DNA from: a virus
IMG/VR virus record: IMGVR_UViG_3300021963_000021
Coordinates: 1-64,000 of that record
DNA length: 64,000 bases
Direction: 5' to 3' (one strand)
Shown: positions 1-6,049 of the stretch, piece by piece
Position numbering within the stretch: position 1 is the first letter of the stretch
Layout of the letters: the number at the start of each line of letters is the position of its first letter
Made by a program: the position numbers and the translations under genes
The notes under the pieces: model-generated
Seen by the model: the letters and a program-made list of their open reading frames with translations, nothing else
Databases searched by the model: none
Told to the model about the DNA's origin: nothing

Positions 1-2
1 AC

Positions 3-182
3 AAACGGGCTTCCACGGCCCGGGCTGCTGTGACTCGATACCGGAACGAACTGGAGAAAGGATATCGAAGCTATCCTAGGATCCTGGGCTGCTGCTCATA
101 TCAAGACTTCGAAGGGATCCTGATGGGGCTCAGAGGAGATGCCCTGAAGATGTGGCAATTTTGCCACAGTAAAACGGGTTGA
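3..182 (+). CDS. 3' end of an unknown protein (partial)
   Basis: An open frame enters from the left edge and stops with TGA at 180-182, giving 59 visible residues rich in Arg and Tyr and ending WQFCHSKTG. I do not recognise the family and the start lies outside the window. Its stop codon falls inside the -35 box of the next promoter, which is the same economy seen in the cassettes that follow. That arrangement is the main reason to believe it is a real gene end and not a chance open frame. Confidence 0.5.
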   Translation, partial: KRASTARAAVTRYRNELEKGYRSYPRILGCCSYQDFEGILMGLRGDALKMWQFCHSKTG

Positions 183-207
183 CAGCAGCCCAAAACGATC
201 GTACAAT
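179..207 (+). promoter_or_regulatory. Early sigma-70-type promoter 1
   Basis: TTGACA at 179-184 and TACAAT at 202-207 are separated by exactly 17 bp. The leader carries the Shine-Dalgarno sequence AGGAG at 225-229 before the ATG at 235. Confidence 0.88.
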
Positions 208-234
208 ACGAACACTGAAACACTAGGAGCGAAC

Positions 235-528
235 ATGACCTTTGACACACTGAAATCGGGCCCGATCCAAGCTACCGAGGACCTCGATCACTTGATCAAC
301 CAATTGGCCTTCCAGGTACGCAGCACACGCAGCGAGTATGGGTTGACACAGAAGCAGGCGCAAGAGATCTACAATCGATTCAACAGAATCGTAGCGGCCT
401 ATCCCGAGATCCACGGTCGGGTCAGGGAGGCCTGCGACACGGACGATCGCTTCTGGCAACAGCCCGCAGACACACAGCTAAAGTACCTAGACAGCGCAGG
501 GTTATTGGTTGACACTTTGGGCGTTTGA
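235..528 (+). CDS. Small early protein, unknown function
   Basis: A 97-residue soluble, mostly helical protein of unknown family. The start is set by AGGAGCGAAC immediately upstream, a leader motif repeated before the other cassettes. It is the first complete member of a run of small plus-strand genes that each have their own promoter, the usual layout of phage host-takeover genes. Its last codons (Val-Asp-Thr-Leu-Gly-Val-stop) are overwritten by the -35 box and spacer of the next promoter. There are no membrane segments or recognisable catalytic motifs. An early host-directed role is inferred from context only. Confidence 0.8.
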   Translation: MTFDTLKSGPIQATEDLDHLINQLAFQVRSTRSEYGLTQKQAQEIYNRFNRIVAAYPEIHGRVREACDTDDRFWQQPADTQLKYLDSAGLLVDTLGV

Positions 529-537
529 GCTTATACT
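509..537 (+). promoter_or_regulatory. Early sigma-70-type promoter 2
   Basis: TTGACA at 509-514 and TATACT at 532-537 have a 17-bp spacer. The -35 box lies in the last codons of the preceding gene. Confidence 0.88.
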
Positions 538-561
538 AGCAGCAACAGTTAGGGAGCAGGG

Positions 562-702
562 ATGGAATACACAGTCTTATACCCAAATGGGCGCCAGCAA
601 CAGTTCTACATCAGATCAGTGGCTGACATGTACGCAGCACTGGGTGGGGGACGTGTTGTAGGACGGCCACACTTGATTTTGGTTGACAAACGGGCAGCTT
701 GA
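562..702 (+). CDS. 46-residue early protein, unknown function
   Basis: A short frame beginning MEYTVLYPNG and ending LVDKRAA. AGGGAG at 551-556 lies 5 nt before the ATG, and a perfect promoter lies just upstream. It is small, but the same promoter, leader and gene spacing as its neighbours argues that it is real. As in the previous cassette, the last codons (Val-Asp-Lys) overlap the -35 box of the next promoter. It has no recognisable domain. Confidence 0.65.
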   Translation: MEYTVLYPNGRQQQFYIRSVADMYAALGGGRVVGRPHLILVDKRAA

Positions 703-711
703 TCATATAAT
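683..711 (+). promoter_or_regulatory. Early sigma-70-type promoter 3 (consensus)
   Basis: TTGACA at 683-688 and TATAAT at 706-711 have a 17-bp spacer, a full consensus match. It overlaps the 3' end and stop codon of the preceding 46-codon gene. Confidence 0.92.
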
Positions 712-738
712 ACACACACTGAAACAAAGGAGCGAACA

Positions 739-945
739 ATGACAATCACAGTAGCAGAAATGATCCGGGCCCTAAGCGAGTTGCCCCCAGAGGCTGAGTT
801 GGTGGTCACTGAGAGTGGCTACTACAGCTACTCAGAGTTTGCTGAGATCATGCTGCCCGAAGCCTACACTGTGGAAAGCACAGAAGAAGGCCGCACACAG
901 GGCACACAGGTCTACCGTATCGGTCACAGCCACCAAAGCTATTGA
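739..945 (+). CDS. Small acidic early protein, unknown function
   Basis: A 68-residue acidic protein. Its N-terminal helix followed by LPPEAELVVTESGYYSY resembles small phage and bacterial proteins that begin with a TVAELIEAL-type helix and an LP.DAEV strand. This is a family resemblance without an assigned function. AAAGGAGCGAACA precedes the ATG. It sits between two consensus promoters and is probably expressed immediately after infection. I see no catalytic motif. Confidence 0.78.
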   Translation: MTITVAEMIRALSELPPEAELVVTESGYYSYSEFAEIMLPEAYTVESTEEGRTQGTQVYRIGHSHQSY

Positions 946-949
946 GTGG

Positions 950-978
950 TTGACCGTTTGGCTAAACGGCCGTATAAT
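950..978 (+). promoter_or_regulatory. Early sigma-70-type promoter 4
   Basis: TTGACC at 950-955 and TATAAT at 973-978 have a 17-bp spacer. It begins 5 bp after the stop codon of the preceding gene. Confidence 0.9.
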
Positions 979-1007
979 ACACACACTAACACAGCAAGGA
1001 GCGAACC

Positions 1008-1214
1008 ATGAAGAACCCAATACAGAAAAACGGCTTTTTTGCCACTCCAGATAGCATGCAGGCCCTGGAAGATCAGATCATGGCATTCACTGGTCAGGAA
1101 CGTATGGTAGCAATGACCGCAGCACTGATGGCTCTGAACTTGGCCAGCAAAATGGTTGACGAAGCTATCCAAAACCAGTATAATACCAGCACAGACAACA
1201 CACAAGGAGCCTAA
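1008..1214 (+). CDS. Small early helical protein, unknown function
   Basis: A 68-residue protein with a predicted amphipathic helix in the middle, rich in Met, Ala and Leu. AAGGAGCGAACC precedes the ATG. Codons from about residue 50 onward encode both its C-terminus and the complete promoter of the next gene, and the last codons with the stop also supply that gene's Shine-Dalgarno sequence. The low-complexity tail (QNQYNTSTDNTQGA) may therefore be shaped by regulatory constraint more than by protein function. Family unknown. Confidence 0.75.
   Translation: MKNPIQKNGFFATPDSMQALEDQIMAFTGQERMVAMTAALMALNLASKMVDEAIQNQYNTSTDNTQGA
1156..1184 (+). promoter_or_regulatory. Early promoter 5, nested inside a coding region
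   Basis: TTGACG at 1156-1161 and TATAAT at 1179-1184 have a 17-bp spacer and lie entirely within the preceding gene. The Shine-Dalgarno sequence AAGGAG for the next start overlaps that gene's stop codon. Confidence 0.85.
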
Positions 1215-1215
1215 C

Positions 1216-1398
1216 ATGTCAGAACGTTCAGCCGTGTTTCTCTTGGTCACGGGCATACTGGTAACAGCATTCGGCGTAGGCGGCATTGAGTCTAGCTTAG
1301 ATAATCAAGGACTGTTAGCTGGGGTAGCTGTGAGCACTGTGGGCCTACTGATCATGTGGTCGGGCACACTGGGATTGCGCAACAGGGATCTGTTGTAA
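1216..1398 (+). CDS. Small two-helix membrane protein
   Basis: A 60-residue protein beginning MSERSAVFLL with two hydrophobic segments, at about residues 7-23 and 33-52, separated by a short polar loop. It is therefore probably a small inner-membrane hairpin. The start at 1216 is chosen over an upstream in-frame ATG at 1156 because AAGGAG lies just before it and the upstream codons belong to the preceding gene. Its position among early cassettes suggests a host-envelope target or a superinfection or holin-like role, but nothing in the sequence proves this. Confidence 0.75.
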   Translation: MSERSAVFLLVTGILVTAFGVGGIESSLDNQGLLAGVAVSTVGLLIMWSGTLGLRNRDLL

Positions 1399-1417
1399 AA
1401 ATACAACAACAAATTGG

Positions 1418-1446
1418 TTGACAGGGTGCCTGTTTGAGCTTATAAT
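1418..1446 (+). promoter_or_regulatory. Early sigma-70-type promoter 6 (consensus)
   Basis: TTGACA at 1418-1423 and TATAAT at 1441-1446 have a 17-bp spacer, with TAAGGAGCGAAC just before the ATG at 1477. Confidence 0.92.
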
Positions 1447-1476
1447 ATACGCATACTTAGACGTAAGGAGCGAACT

Positions 1477-1791
1477 ATGAAGCTGGAGAACCGCAGGCAC
1501 ATCGTGTATGCTATCAACATAGCGGGTGCTCAGTACATAGGCTGTACCAATGTAGACGCCAAGCTGGGAGTAGCTGGTAGCCTACGTCGACGCATAGCCA
1601 AGCACTGGTATAGACTCAAGGACGACAAGCGCCGCAAGTGGGCTCTGTATCAGGCATTGGCCACACTGCCCAGCAAGGATGCGGTACCAGCAGAAGTCAT
1701 AGTGGTAGCCGCTAGCAAAGCAGAGGGCCATGCTGAAGAGCAAAGGCTAATTAAGTTATTGGATCCCAAATTGAATTCAGACAAGGACTGA
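1477..1791 (+). CDS. GIY-YIG-like nuclease domain protein
   Basis: A 104-residue basic protein with the order of a minimal GIY-YIG domain. VYAIN at residues 10-14 stands for the GIY strand and QYIGCTNV at about 19-26 for YIG. A helix SLRRRIAKHW at about 36-45 follows, and a late Glu (EEQRLIKLLDPKLN) gives the usual E...P.LN ending. Known family members cut DNA, either as free-standing homing endonucleases or as repair and restriction enzymes. A GIY-YIG alone usually spans 90-100 residues, so no DNA-binding extension is present. It is transcribed from a consensus early promoter, and the next gene starts 2 bp after its stop. A role in host DNA degradation is inferred. Confidence 0.6.
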   Translation: MKLENRRHIVYAINIAGAQYIGCTNVDAKLGVAGSLRRRIAKHWYRLKDDKRRKWALYQALATLPSKDAVPAEVIVVAASKAEGHAEEQRLIKLLDPKLNSDKD

Positions 1792-1792
1792 T

Positions 1793-2068
1793 ATGAATGA
1801 CAAAGACTACACCGAGTACGACAATCAAGAAGAAGCAGAGATAGCACAGATAGCTAACTTGAATGCCAACACTGCTGCTATCAACGCAGCACGTGCACAG
1901 CTGGCTAAGCAAGCTGAGCAGCCTAGCGCAGAAGAGTGCGAGGACTGCGGCGAAGACATCCCCAAGGCACGTCGAGAGATGATCTTAGGCGTACAACGCT
2001 GCGTCTCATGCCAGGATATCTGGGAACGACGCCGAAGGATGTATGGCACTGGACCTCAAGACGAGTGA
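1793..2068 (+). CDS. DksA/TraR-type zinc-finger protein
   Basis: A 91-residue acidic protein with an alpha-helical N-terminal half and a C-terminal four-cysteine finger: CEDCGEDIP, then CVSCQ. This is the C-x2-C-G-x2-IP ... C-x2-CQ signature of DksA/TraR proteins. TraR and its phage relatives bind the secondary channel of RNA polymerase and mimic DksA plus ppGpp to shift host transcription. The length matches TraR (about 73) more than DksA (about 151). It is coupled to the GIY-YIG-like gene. The early position fits a host-transcription modulator. Confidence 0.75.
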   Translation: MNDKDYTEYDNQEEAEIAQIANLNANTAAINAARAQLAKQAEQPSAEECEDCGEDIPKARREMILGVQRCVSCQDIWERRRRMYGTGPQDE

Positions 2069-2388
2069 TGGTGGTGATGGTGGTGGTCAGCCATCGATAG
2101 GGGTGGGGGGCATAGTGTATATGCTAGTGTTGCTATTTTACAACAGGTATGGGTACAGAATCACCACCTTGAAAAGAAAAGTACTCCACCACAATTTTTT
2201 GCGCAGCTGGTTTTTTTCCCTGTAGACCCATTTCGGGCTATATACTAGCTTATGTACGCACCAATAGAATACGATCTTATTTTAGTAGAAATCTTACTAG
2301 AACTGTTATCACAAGGTAAATTATGATCCGTCCCGCATATGTGGTTGTAGCTGTAATGCTTGTAGCGTTTATAGCCATACATCTATAT
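2069..2388. other. Intergenic stretch with two overlapping micro-ORFs
   Basis: The left part has GGT/GAT trinucleotide repetition and no convincing gene. Further right, a 24-codon frame (2252-2326, starting MYAPIEYDL) overlaps by ATGA a 23-codon frame (2323-2394, starting MIRPAYVVV) that would be a single hydrophobic transmembrane peptide. TATACT at 2241-2246 lies 5 nt before the first ATG, but no good -35 box is visible. AAGGT precedes the second start. Expression of either is possible but unproven. Confidence 0.35.
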
Positions 2389-2619
2389 CTATAAGTAGCT
2401 CTTAGCAGTCAGTATCTTTAGATTACTGTCTGTGAGCATGACCAAGGCTATCAGCTCTTTAGGCACGTAAAAGTCAACGCAGCCTAGCATTCCACTATGC
2501 GCAGCACCACCTTTTGACTGTATCAAACTCCATAGATACTCTGGATCCACTGAGCAGTAGTATGGATCATAGTGTACACAATATAGTGTGATTGGTAGTG
2601 TATATGTCGACGGCCCCAT
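2389..2619 (-). CDS. Small unknown protein, probably leaderless
   Basis: A 76-residue protein with an aromatic, Cys- and Tyr-rich first half (YCVHYDPYYCSVDPEYLW) and a hydrophobic second half. The family is unknown. No Shine-Dalgarno sequence precedes the ATG. Instead a good promoter ends 5 nt before it, so the transcript should begin at or next to the start codon. It is transcribed away from the plus-strand early cassettes. The existence of the gene rests mainly on that promoter. Confidence 0.55.
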   Translation of the reverse strand: MGPSTYTLPITLYCVHYDPYYCSVDPEYLWSLIQSKGGAAHSGMLGCVDFYVPKELIALVMLTDSNLKILTAKSYL

Positions 2620-2624
2620 CGCTT

Positions 2625-2653
2625 ACTATATAGCACTGTAGATCGACTGTCAA
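2625..2653 (-). promoter_or_regulatory. Early-type promoter placed for a leaderless transcript
   Basis: On the minus strand TTGACA (2648-2653), a 17-bp spacer and TATAGT (2625-2630) are followed after 5 nt by ATG at 2619. Confidence 0.75.
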
Positions 2654-2767
2654 GAGATCCCACGGGGCCAAGAGGAGAAATTTTGCTAACCGTTTTGCAG
2701 CTTGCGCTGCGCTTCGCTAGCTAAAAACCGCTTGCACCGCTTCGCGGATATCTACTTTAGCGGGTCG

Positions 2768-3307
2768 TCAAGTCCAGAGATCAAAGTTGACCAAACACCT
2801 AGGGCCTGTTGTACTAGGGCTACCTGCGTGTAGGATCTTGCCGTCAAACATGACTACACGGCCTTTTTTGGGTGTAACACGTTTGACTATCTGCCTATTG
2901 TTGTCAAAGAACACAGTGTCTCCATCTGCGTCATTGACATAGTAAATGACCACTGTGTGTGCGCCTGGCAGATCCTGATGCGGGTGGAAATGCGTTAGTG
3001 TAGTTGCTGTGGGCGTGGCAATGAATATACGTGCTACTATGATGTCTTTCAGTGTGAGATTGCTCTGTGCGCAGGCTGCTTGTGCTATCATGCCAAAGTT
3101 AGCTAATTCTCTGCTCTGCGCAGTGTTGCTTTTTAATATGTGTACAAAACTCAAAGGTGAATATTCTGGGGTTTCAGCAGTGGGCTCCCATTGGCAACGG
3201 AACTCCACTGTGGGATGTATGAACTCATCACTGCTGCGGCCCAAGCAGATCAGCTCAAAGTAATCCTGTAGATATCCAGGTATTAGATCATCCCAGACTG
3301 TGATCAT
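2768..3307 (-). CDS. 2-oxoglutarate/Fe(II)-dependent oxygenase
   Basis: A 179-residue protein of the prolyl-4-hydroxylase-like 2OG-Fe(II) oxygenase fold. The iron ligands appear to be His110 and Asp112 (HPHQD) and the distal His160 (ILHAGSP). Arg170 (GPRCLVNF) is well placed to bind 2-oxoglutarate. Such enzymes hydroxylate protein side chains or nucleobases. Small versions are common in T4-like aquatic phages and their substrates are generally unknown. The gene starts on the last base of the stop codon of the upstream structural gene (TAATG), so it is late and co-expressed with a virion protein. That suggests a virion-protein modification role (inference). Confidence 0.85.
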   Translation of the reverse strand: MITVWDDLIPGYLQDYFELICLGRSSDEFIHPTVEFRCQWEPTAETPEYSPLSFVHILKSNTAQSRELANFGMIAQAACAQSNLTLKDIIVARIFIATPTATTLTHFHPHQDLPGAHTVVIYYVNDADGDTVFFDNNRQIVKRVTPKKGRVVMFDGKILHAGSPSTTGPRCLVNFDLWT

Positions 3308-3894
3308 TAGGCAATCACTACAGTGTCAGCTACAGCCACTTCTTCAGCAAATAGGCCGTCGTAGTAAATGCGCATGTCTATGGTGTGTCCTGAGACCGCA
3401 GCAGCATCTAGGGTTTTGGTTATCACAGCTTGATTTTCGTTGACTGTGACACCTGCGCTGAGATCGTTGTCAGTGAAGTCTCCGCTGACCACAGTGCCGT
3501 CTGCCACATAGTAGATCACATCACCGTTGGCCACGCCCTGTGTGGTAATGGTCCAGGTAATGGTGTCTCCCACAGCAGCTGAACTGACATCTGCGGCGAT
3601 TTCGTAGCCCTGCCAACTGATCAGGATGTTTTCGTCAGCACCGCCCGTGGCGTAGAAACCCAAATCTATGCCCGCAGTGCCTGGTGCTGAACCATCATAG
3701 ACACGATATTCTTTGCGGCGCAGCCAGGCTTCTATGGTGTCTCGAGTTTCCACAGTTATGGTAACTTCTTTGGTAAACTTGCGATCTTTAGCTCGTTGAT
3801 CTATTAGGTTTAGTATTAGTCCGTAACGCTCGTCTAGTTCAGCGTCATCGAATTCCGAAGCAGCTTTGGCTCTGCTCTGTGCGGCTGTGCTCAT
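3307..3894 (-). CDS. Probable virion structural protein with Ig-like C-terminus
   Basis: A 195-residue protein. Residues 1-60 are charged and helical. The rest is beta-rich with short Thr/Val/Asp repeats, as in phage Ig-like or fibre-attachment domains (the region around ITWTITTQGVANGDVIYYV). It is preceded by a late promoter box (ACTAAATA, 3926-3933) and by AAGGA near the ATG. The family is not recognised by name. A surface or fibre-associated role is inferred from composition, the late promoter and the downstream oxygenase. Confidence 0.6.
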   Translation of the reverse strand: MSTAAQSRAKAASEFDDAELDERYGLILNLIDQRAKDRKFTKEVTITVETRDTIEAWLRRKEYRVYDGSAPGTAGIDLGFYATGGADENILISWQGYEIAADVSSAAVGDTITWTITTQGVANGDVIYYVADGTVVSGDFTDNDLSAGVTVNENQAVITKTLDAAAVSGHTIDMRIYYDGLFAEEVAVADTVVIA

Positions 3895-3925
3895 GTGTCT
3901 TTTCCTTAAGGCAAATTGATGGAAA

Positions 3926-3933
3926 TATTTAGT
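3926..3933 (-). promoter_or_regulatory. Late promoter box ACTAAATA
   Basis: Read on the minus strand, this is a one- to two-base variant of the T4 late element TATAAATA, lying 31 nt upstream of the ATG at 3894. The leader contains AAGGA. Confidence 0.6.
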
Positions 3934-3941
3934 GCCTGATC

Positions 3942-3970
3942 TTGACAGGCGTTGCTAAAAGTGGTATAAT
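3942..3970 (+). promoter_or_regulatory. Early sigma-70-type promoter (consensus)
   Basis: TTGACA at 3942-3947 and TATAAT at 3965-3970 have a 17-bp spacer. CTAGGAGAACCTA precedes the ATG at 4003. It diverges from the late promoter of the neighbouring structural gene. Confidence 0.92.
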
Positions 3971-4002
3971 TAAACATGTAATAACTCTTCTAGGAGAACC
4001 TA

Positions 4003-4689
4003 ATGTTTTACAATGACAGTATTGGAACTTATAAAACTGCTGAGCAGATCAACTCAGCGATGATGCGTGTGTACAATCACATGTGCCTAGCAGTCTGTAC
4101 TTCGGCTGCGGTTGCTGGACTCACAGCCTCCAGCACTGCTCTAATGGCAGTTCTGTTTGGCACAGCTCTAAAGTGGGTCATCATCTTTGCTCCCTTGGTA
4201 GCTATCTTTGCCTTTGCTTGGGCAGCAGATCGTTTGGACCGAACGGGGTTGATCCTATTCCTACACGGTTTTGCTGCGCTGATGGGTCTTAGTATGAGCA
4301 CCATATTTGTGGTCTTTACCATGGGCAGTATCTTTTCAGCATTCATGGGTGCCGCAATCTTGTTTGCTGTGCTCAGTGGCTATGGATACTTTACCAAACG
4401 CAGTCTAGATGGTCTTGGGCAGTTTATGTTTATTGGTTTGATCGCTATCGTTATAGCATCAGTCATTAACATTTTCATAGGCAGCACTGTGATGGCCACA
4501 GTGATTTCAGCATTGGCTATCATCATCTTCTTGGGCTTGACGGCCTATGACACACAGAAGATCCGTGAGATCATCTCAGTGGGCGGTGATACAGGACGTG
4601 AAGAAGTCATTGGCGCACTGACGCTGTACTTGGACTTTATCAACCTGTTTATGAACCTACTACAGTTGATTGGCGTTAAACGTGATTGA
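4003..4689 (+). CDS. Bax inhibitor-1 (TMBIM/YccA) family membrane protein
   Basis: A 228-residue polytopic membrane protein with about seven hydrophobic segments. The C-terminal signature ALTLYLDFINLFMNLLQLIG (about 205-224) and the preceding GLTAYDTQKI are typical of the Bax-inhibitor-1 family. In bacteria the family includes YbhL and YccA. E. coli YccA is a substrate and inhibitor of the FtsH membrane protease, and others behave as pH-gated calcium leak channels. The gene has a consensus early promoter, a strong Shine-Dalgarno sequence and its own terminator, so it is an independent early unit. Protection of early phage proteins from FtsH, or control of membrane stress, is a reasonable inference. 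Confidence 0.88.
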   Translation: MFYNDSIGTYKTAEQINSAMMRVYNHMCLAVCTSAAVAGLTASSTALMAVLFGTALKWVIIFAPLVAIFAFAWAADRLDRTGLILFLHGFAALMGLSMSTIFVVFTMGSIFSAFMGAAILFAVLSGYGYFTKRSLDGLGQFMFIGLIAIVIASVINIFIGSTVMATVISALAIIIFLGLTAYDTQKIREIISVGGDTGREEVIGALTLYLDFINLFMNLLQLIGVKRD

Positions 4690-4701
4690 TTGATCAGTGA
4701 C

Positions 4702-4729
4702 AAAAAAGCCCGCTTCGGCGGGCTTTTTT
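4702..4729 (+). terminator. Bidirectional intrinsic terminator
   Basis: GCCCGC (4708-4713), a TTCG tetraloop and GCGGGC (4718-4723) are flanked by A6 and T6. It serves the membrane-protein gene on + and the nucleotidyltransferase gene ending at 4728 on -. Confidence 0.93.
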
Positions 4730-5405
4730 ATTGGTCTATACTAAGCTCTTGATCCTGTAGCCTACGTATGCGATCTGCCATTTTATCTATAAGCCCTACA
4801 CGGCGTAGCTGCTTGAATACTAGATTTTCCACTGACCATTCTCCGGCACGAGCCAGTCCTGATTTGCGCATCTGTGTGATCTTGGTTTTCACACGTTCTA
4901 GACGATCTAGTTCGTTAGAGTCCAGTGCTTCGCCTATACCCCAGGCTAGACTCTGATACTTGGCACTCACAGCACGATCGTCTATCTTGGGTTTGGTCTT
5001 TGTGGGCACTGTGAGCCATTCATTTTTATTGATGCTGTATATGCCTGTTGAGTGATGTGGCTCATCTTCGCCCTGTACATAACACTCTACCGGTAGTCCG
5101 CGGACAGTGATTTCGTGTTCATCGCTCCACAGGCTCTTTTTAGCTGAATACAGTTCGCGTTCTTCTTCTGTGGGTATACCTGGAACTATTACATGTAGAT
5201 CTAGGTCTGAATACTGATTCCATGTGTAGTTGGCATTTGACCCTGTGACTGTGAGATCTACAACTTCTACCTCTACGCCTAGGAAATCAATGAATGCTTC
5301 TGCGATCTTGTGCAGTGCTTGATCGACATCGGGCTGTAGCTCAGTGCCATTCCAAATTTTTGGATTTAAGGTCTTGTTAACCGTGATTAGATCGCTGGCT
5401 CGCAT
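4728..5405 (-). CDS. Nucleotidyltransferase-superfamily protein
   Basis: A 225-residue protein with the pol-beta-type nucleotidyltransferase signature: Gly55-Ser56, then YSDLDLH at 65-71 with the metal-binding Asp pair. A third carboxylate may lie in LPVEC. The C-terminal third is helical and basic. Such phage proteins are usually annotated only as putative nucleotidyltransferase, and the substrate (protein, tRNA or antibiotic-like molecule) is unknown. It starts directly after the stop of the upstream gene and shares its MRA-x-(D/E)-(L/I) N-terminus. It lies behind a late promoter, so it may be packaged in the head (inference). Confidence 0.75.
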   Translation of the reverse strand: MRASDLITVNKTLNPKIWNGTELQPDVDQALHKIAEAFIDFLGVEVEVVDLTVTGSNANYTWNQYSDLDLHVIVPGIPTEEERELYSAKKSLWSDEHEITVRGLPVECYVQGEDEPHHSTGIYSINKNEWLTVPTKTKPKIDDRAVSAKYQSLAWGIGEALDSNELDRLERVKTKITQMRKSGLARAGEWSVENLVFKQLRRVGLIDKMADRIRRLQDQELSIDQ

Positions 5406-5789
5406 TTAGACTCCGTAGCGATTCTTTCGGGGCTTGGCCACTGGACTGACATTGTTGATGCTGCCTAGTTCGTGACTGTCTAGATCACCGTCGTTGAGAT
5501 CATGCCATGTAGCACCTACAGCTTTATAGGCCAACTTCAACATGTTGACTTCTTCTTGTGTGTAGGGATTGTTAAACTTGTGCTTGCCAATCCAGGATTT
5601 TGGATCTATGTCTGGTTTGGTTTTTCCGTCAGTCATTGCCAGAGCCATGCCTAGTCTAAACATGGTGTAATCTGAATTAGCGTGTTCTGCGTCGGAATAT
5701 AGGTGTGCGCCCACTGTGCTACGCTGCTGACGTTTGGTCAGCTTGGCCTGGGCTACTTCACTTAGAACTGTTATTTCTTTTGCTCGCAT
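5406..5789 (-). CDS. Unknown late protein, possible internal head protein
   Basis: A 127-residue charged protein beginning MRAKEITVLSE followed by VAQAK. The N-terminus looks like a short amphipathic peptide ending in Leu-Ser-Glu, which matches the (L/I)-x-E cleavage rule of the T4 gp21 prohead protease. A GATAAATA box lies 4 nt before the ATG with no Shine-Dalgarno sequence, so the late transcript is likely leaderless. The gene overlaps the 3' end of the upstream gene by 19 bp. No catalytic motif is visible. Confidence 0.65.
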   Translation of the reverse strand: MRAKEITVLSEVAQAKLTKRQQRSTVGAHLYSDAEHANSDYTMFRLGMALAMTDGKTKPDIDPKSWIGKHKFNNPYTQEEVNMLKLAYKAVGATWHDLNDGDLDSHELGSINNVSPVAKPRKNRYGV

Positions 5790-6049
5790 CCATTATTTAT
5801 CAGCCTAAGGTGTGTGCTGCGATATATGAATTCTTGGTCTACAACATCGTTGAATGTTTCTAAGACCAGCTGATTGATCTTGGTTTTTGGATCTACGTAA
5901 AGATAGCTCTGTGCGAGTTTAGCATCTAGATCTCGTATCCAACGACTGAGATCTAGACCAAGATGCTGTGCTGCTTCAGCCCAGGCTATTTTAAACTCTT
6001 TGCTGGTAGTGTCTGTCCACTGATATAGTATGTGCTTGTTACACTTCAT
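5771..6049 (-). CDS. Unknown protein downstream of helicase
   Basis: A 92-residue soluble protein, beginning MKCNKHILYQWTD, with alternating aromatic and acidic residues. It overlaps the helicase gene by 11 bp at its start and the next gene by 19 bp at its end, so it is translationally coupled within the replication operon. Family not recognised. Confidence 0.65.
   Translation of the reverse strand: MKCNKHILYQWTDTTSKEFKIAWAEAAQHLGLDLSRWIRDLDAKLAQSYLYVDPKTKINQLVLETFNDVVDQEFIYRSTHLRLINNGCEQKK
5794..5801 (-). promoter_or_regulatory. Late promoter box GATAAATA, 4 nt from ATG
   Basis: On the minus strand GATAAATA is followed by ATGG and then by the ATG at 5789. The box lies inside the 3' end of the upstream gene. 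Confidence 0.65.

Noticed and set aside
223-459. 78-codon minus-strand frame opposite the first early cassette gene
   Set aside because: It is antisense to a gene with a perfect promoter and Shine-Dalgarno sequence, and has no promoter or ribosome-binding site of its own.
2043-2225. 60-codon plus-strand frame starting MALDLKTSDGG with a hydrophobic middle
   Set aside because: It overlaps the DksA/TraR-like gene, AAGGA lies only 2 nt before the ATG, and much of it is Gly/Asp repeat from GGT/GAT simple sequence. It is probably not a gene.
2640-2767. GC-rich segment with GCTTGCGCTGCGCTTCGC-like sequence as a structured RNA
   Set aside because: Pairings are short and not clearly conserved. It is too short to claim without covariation data.
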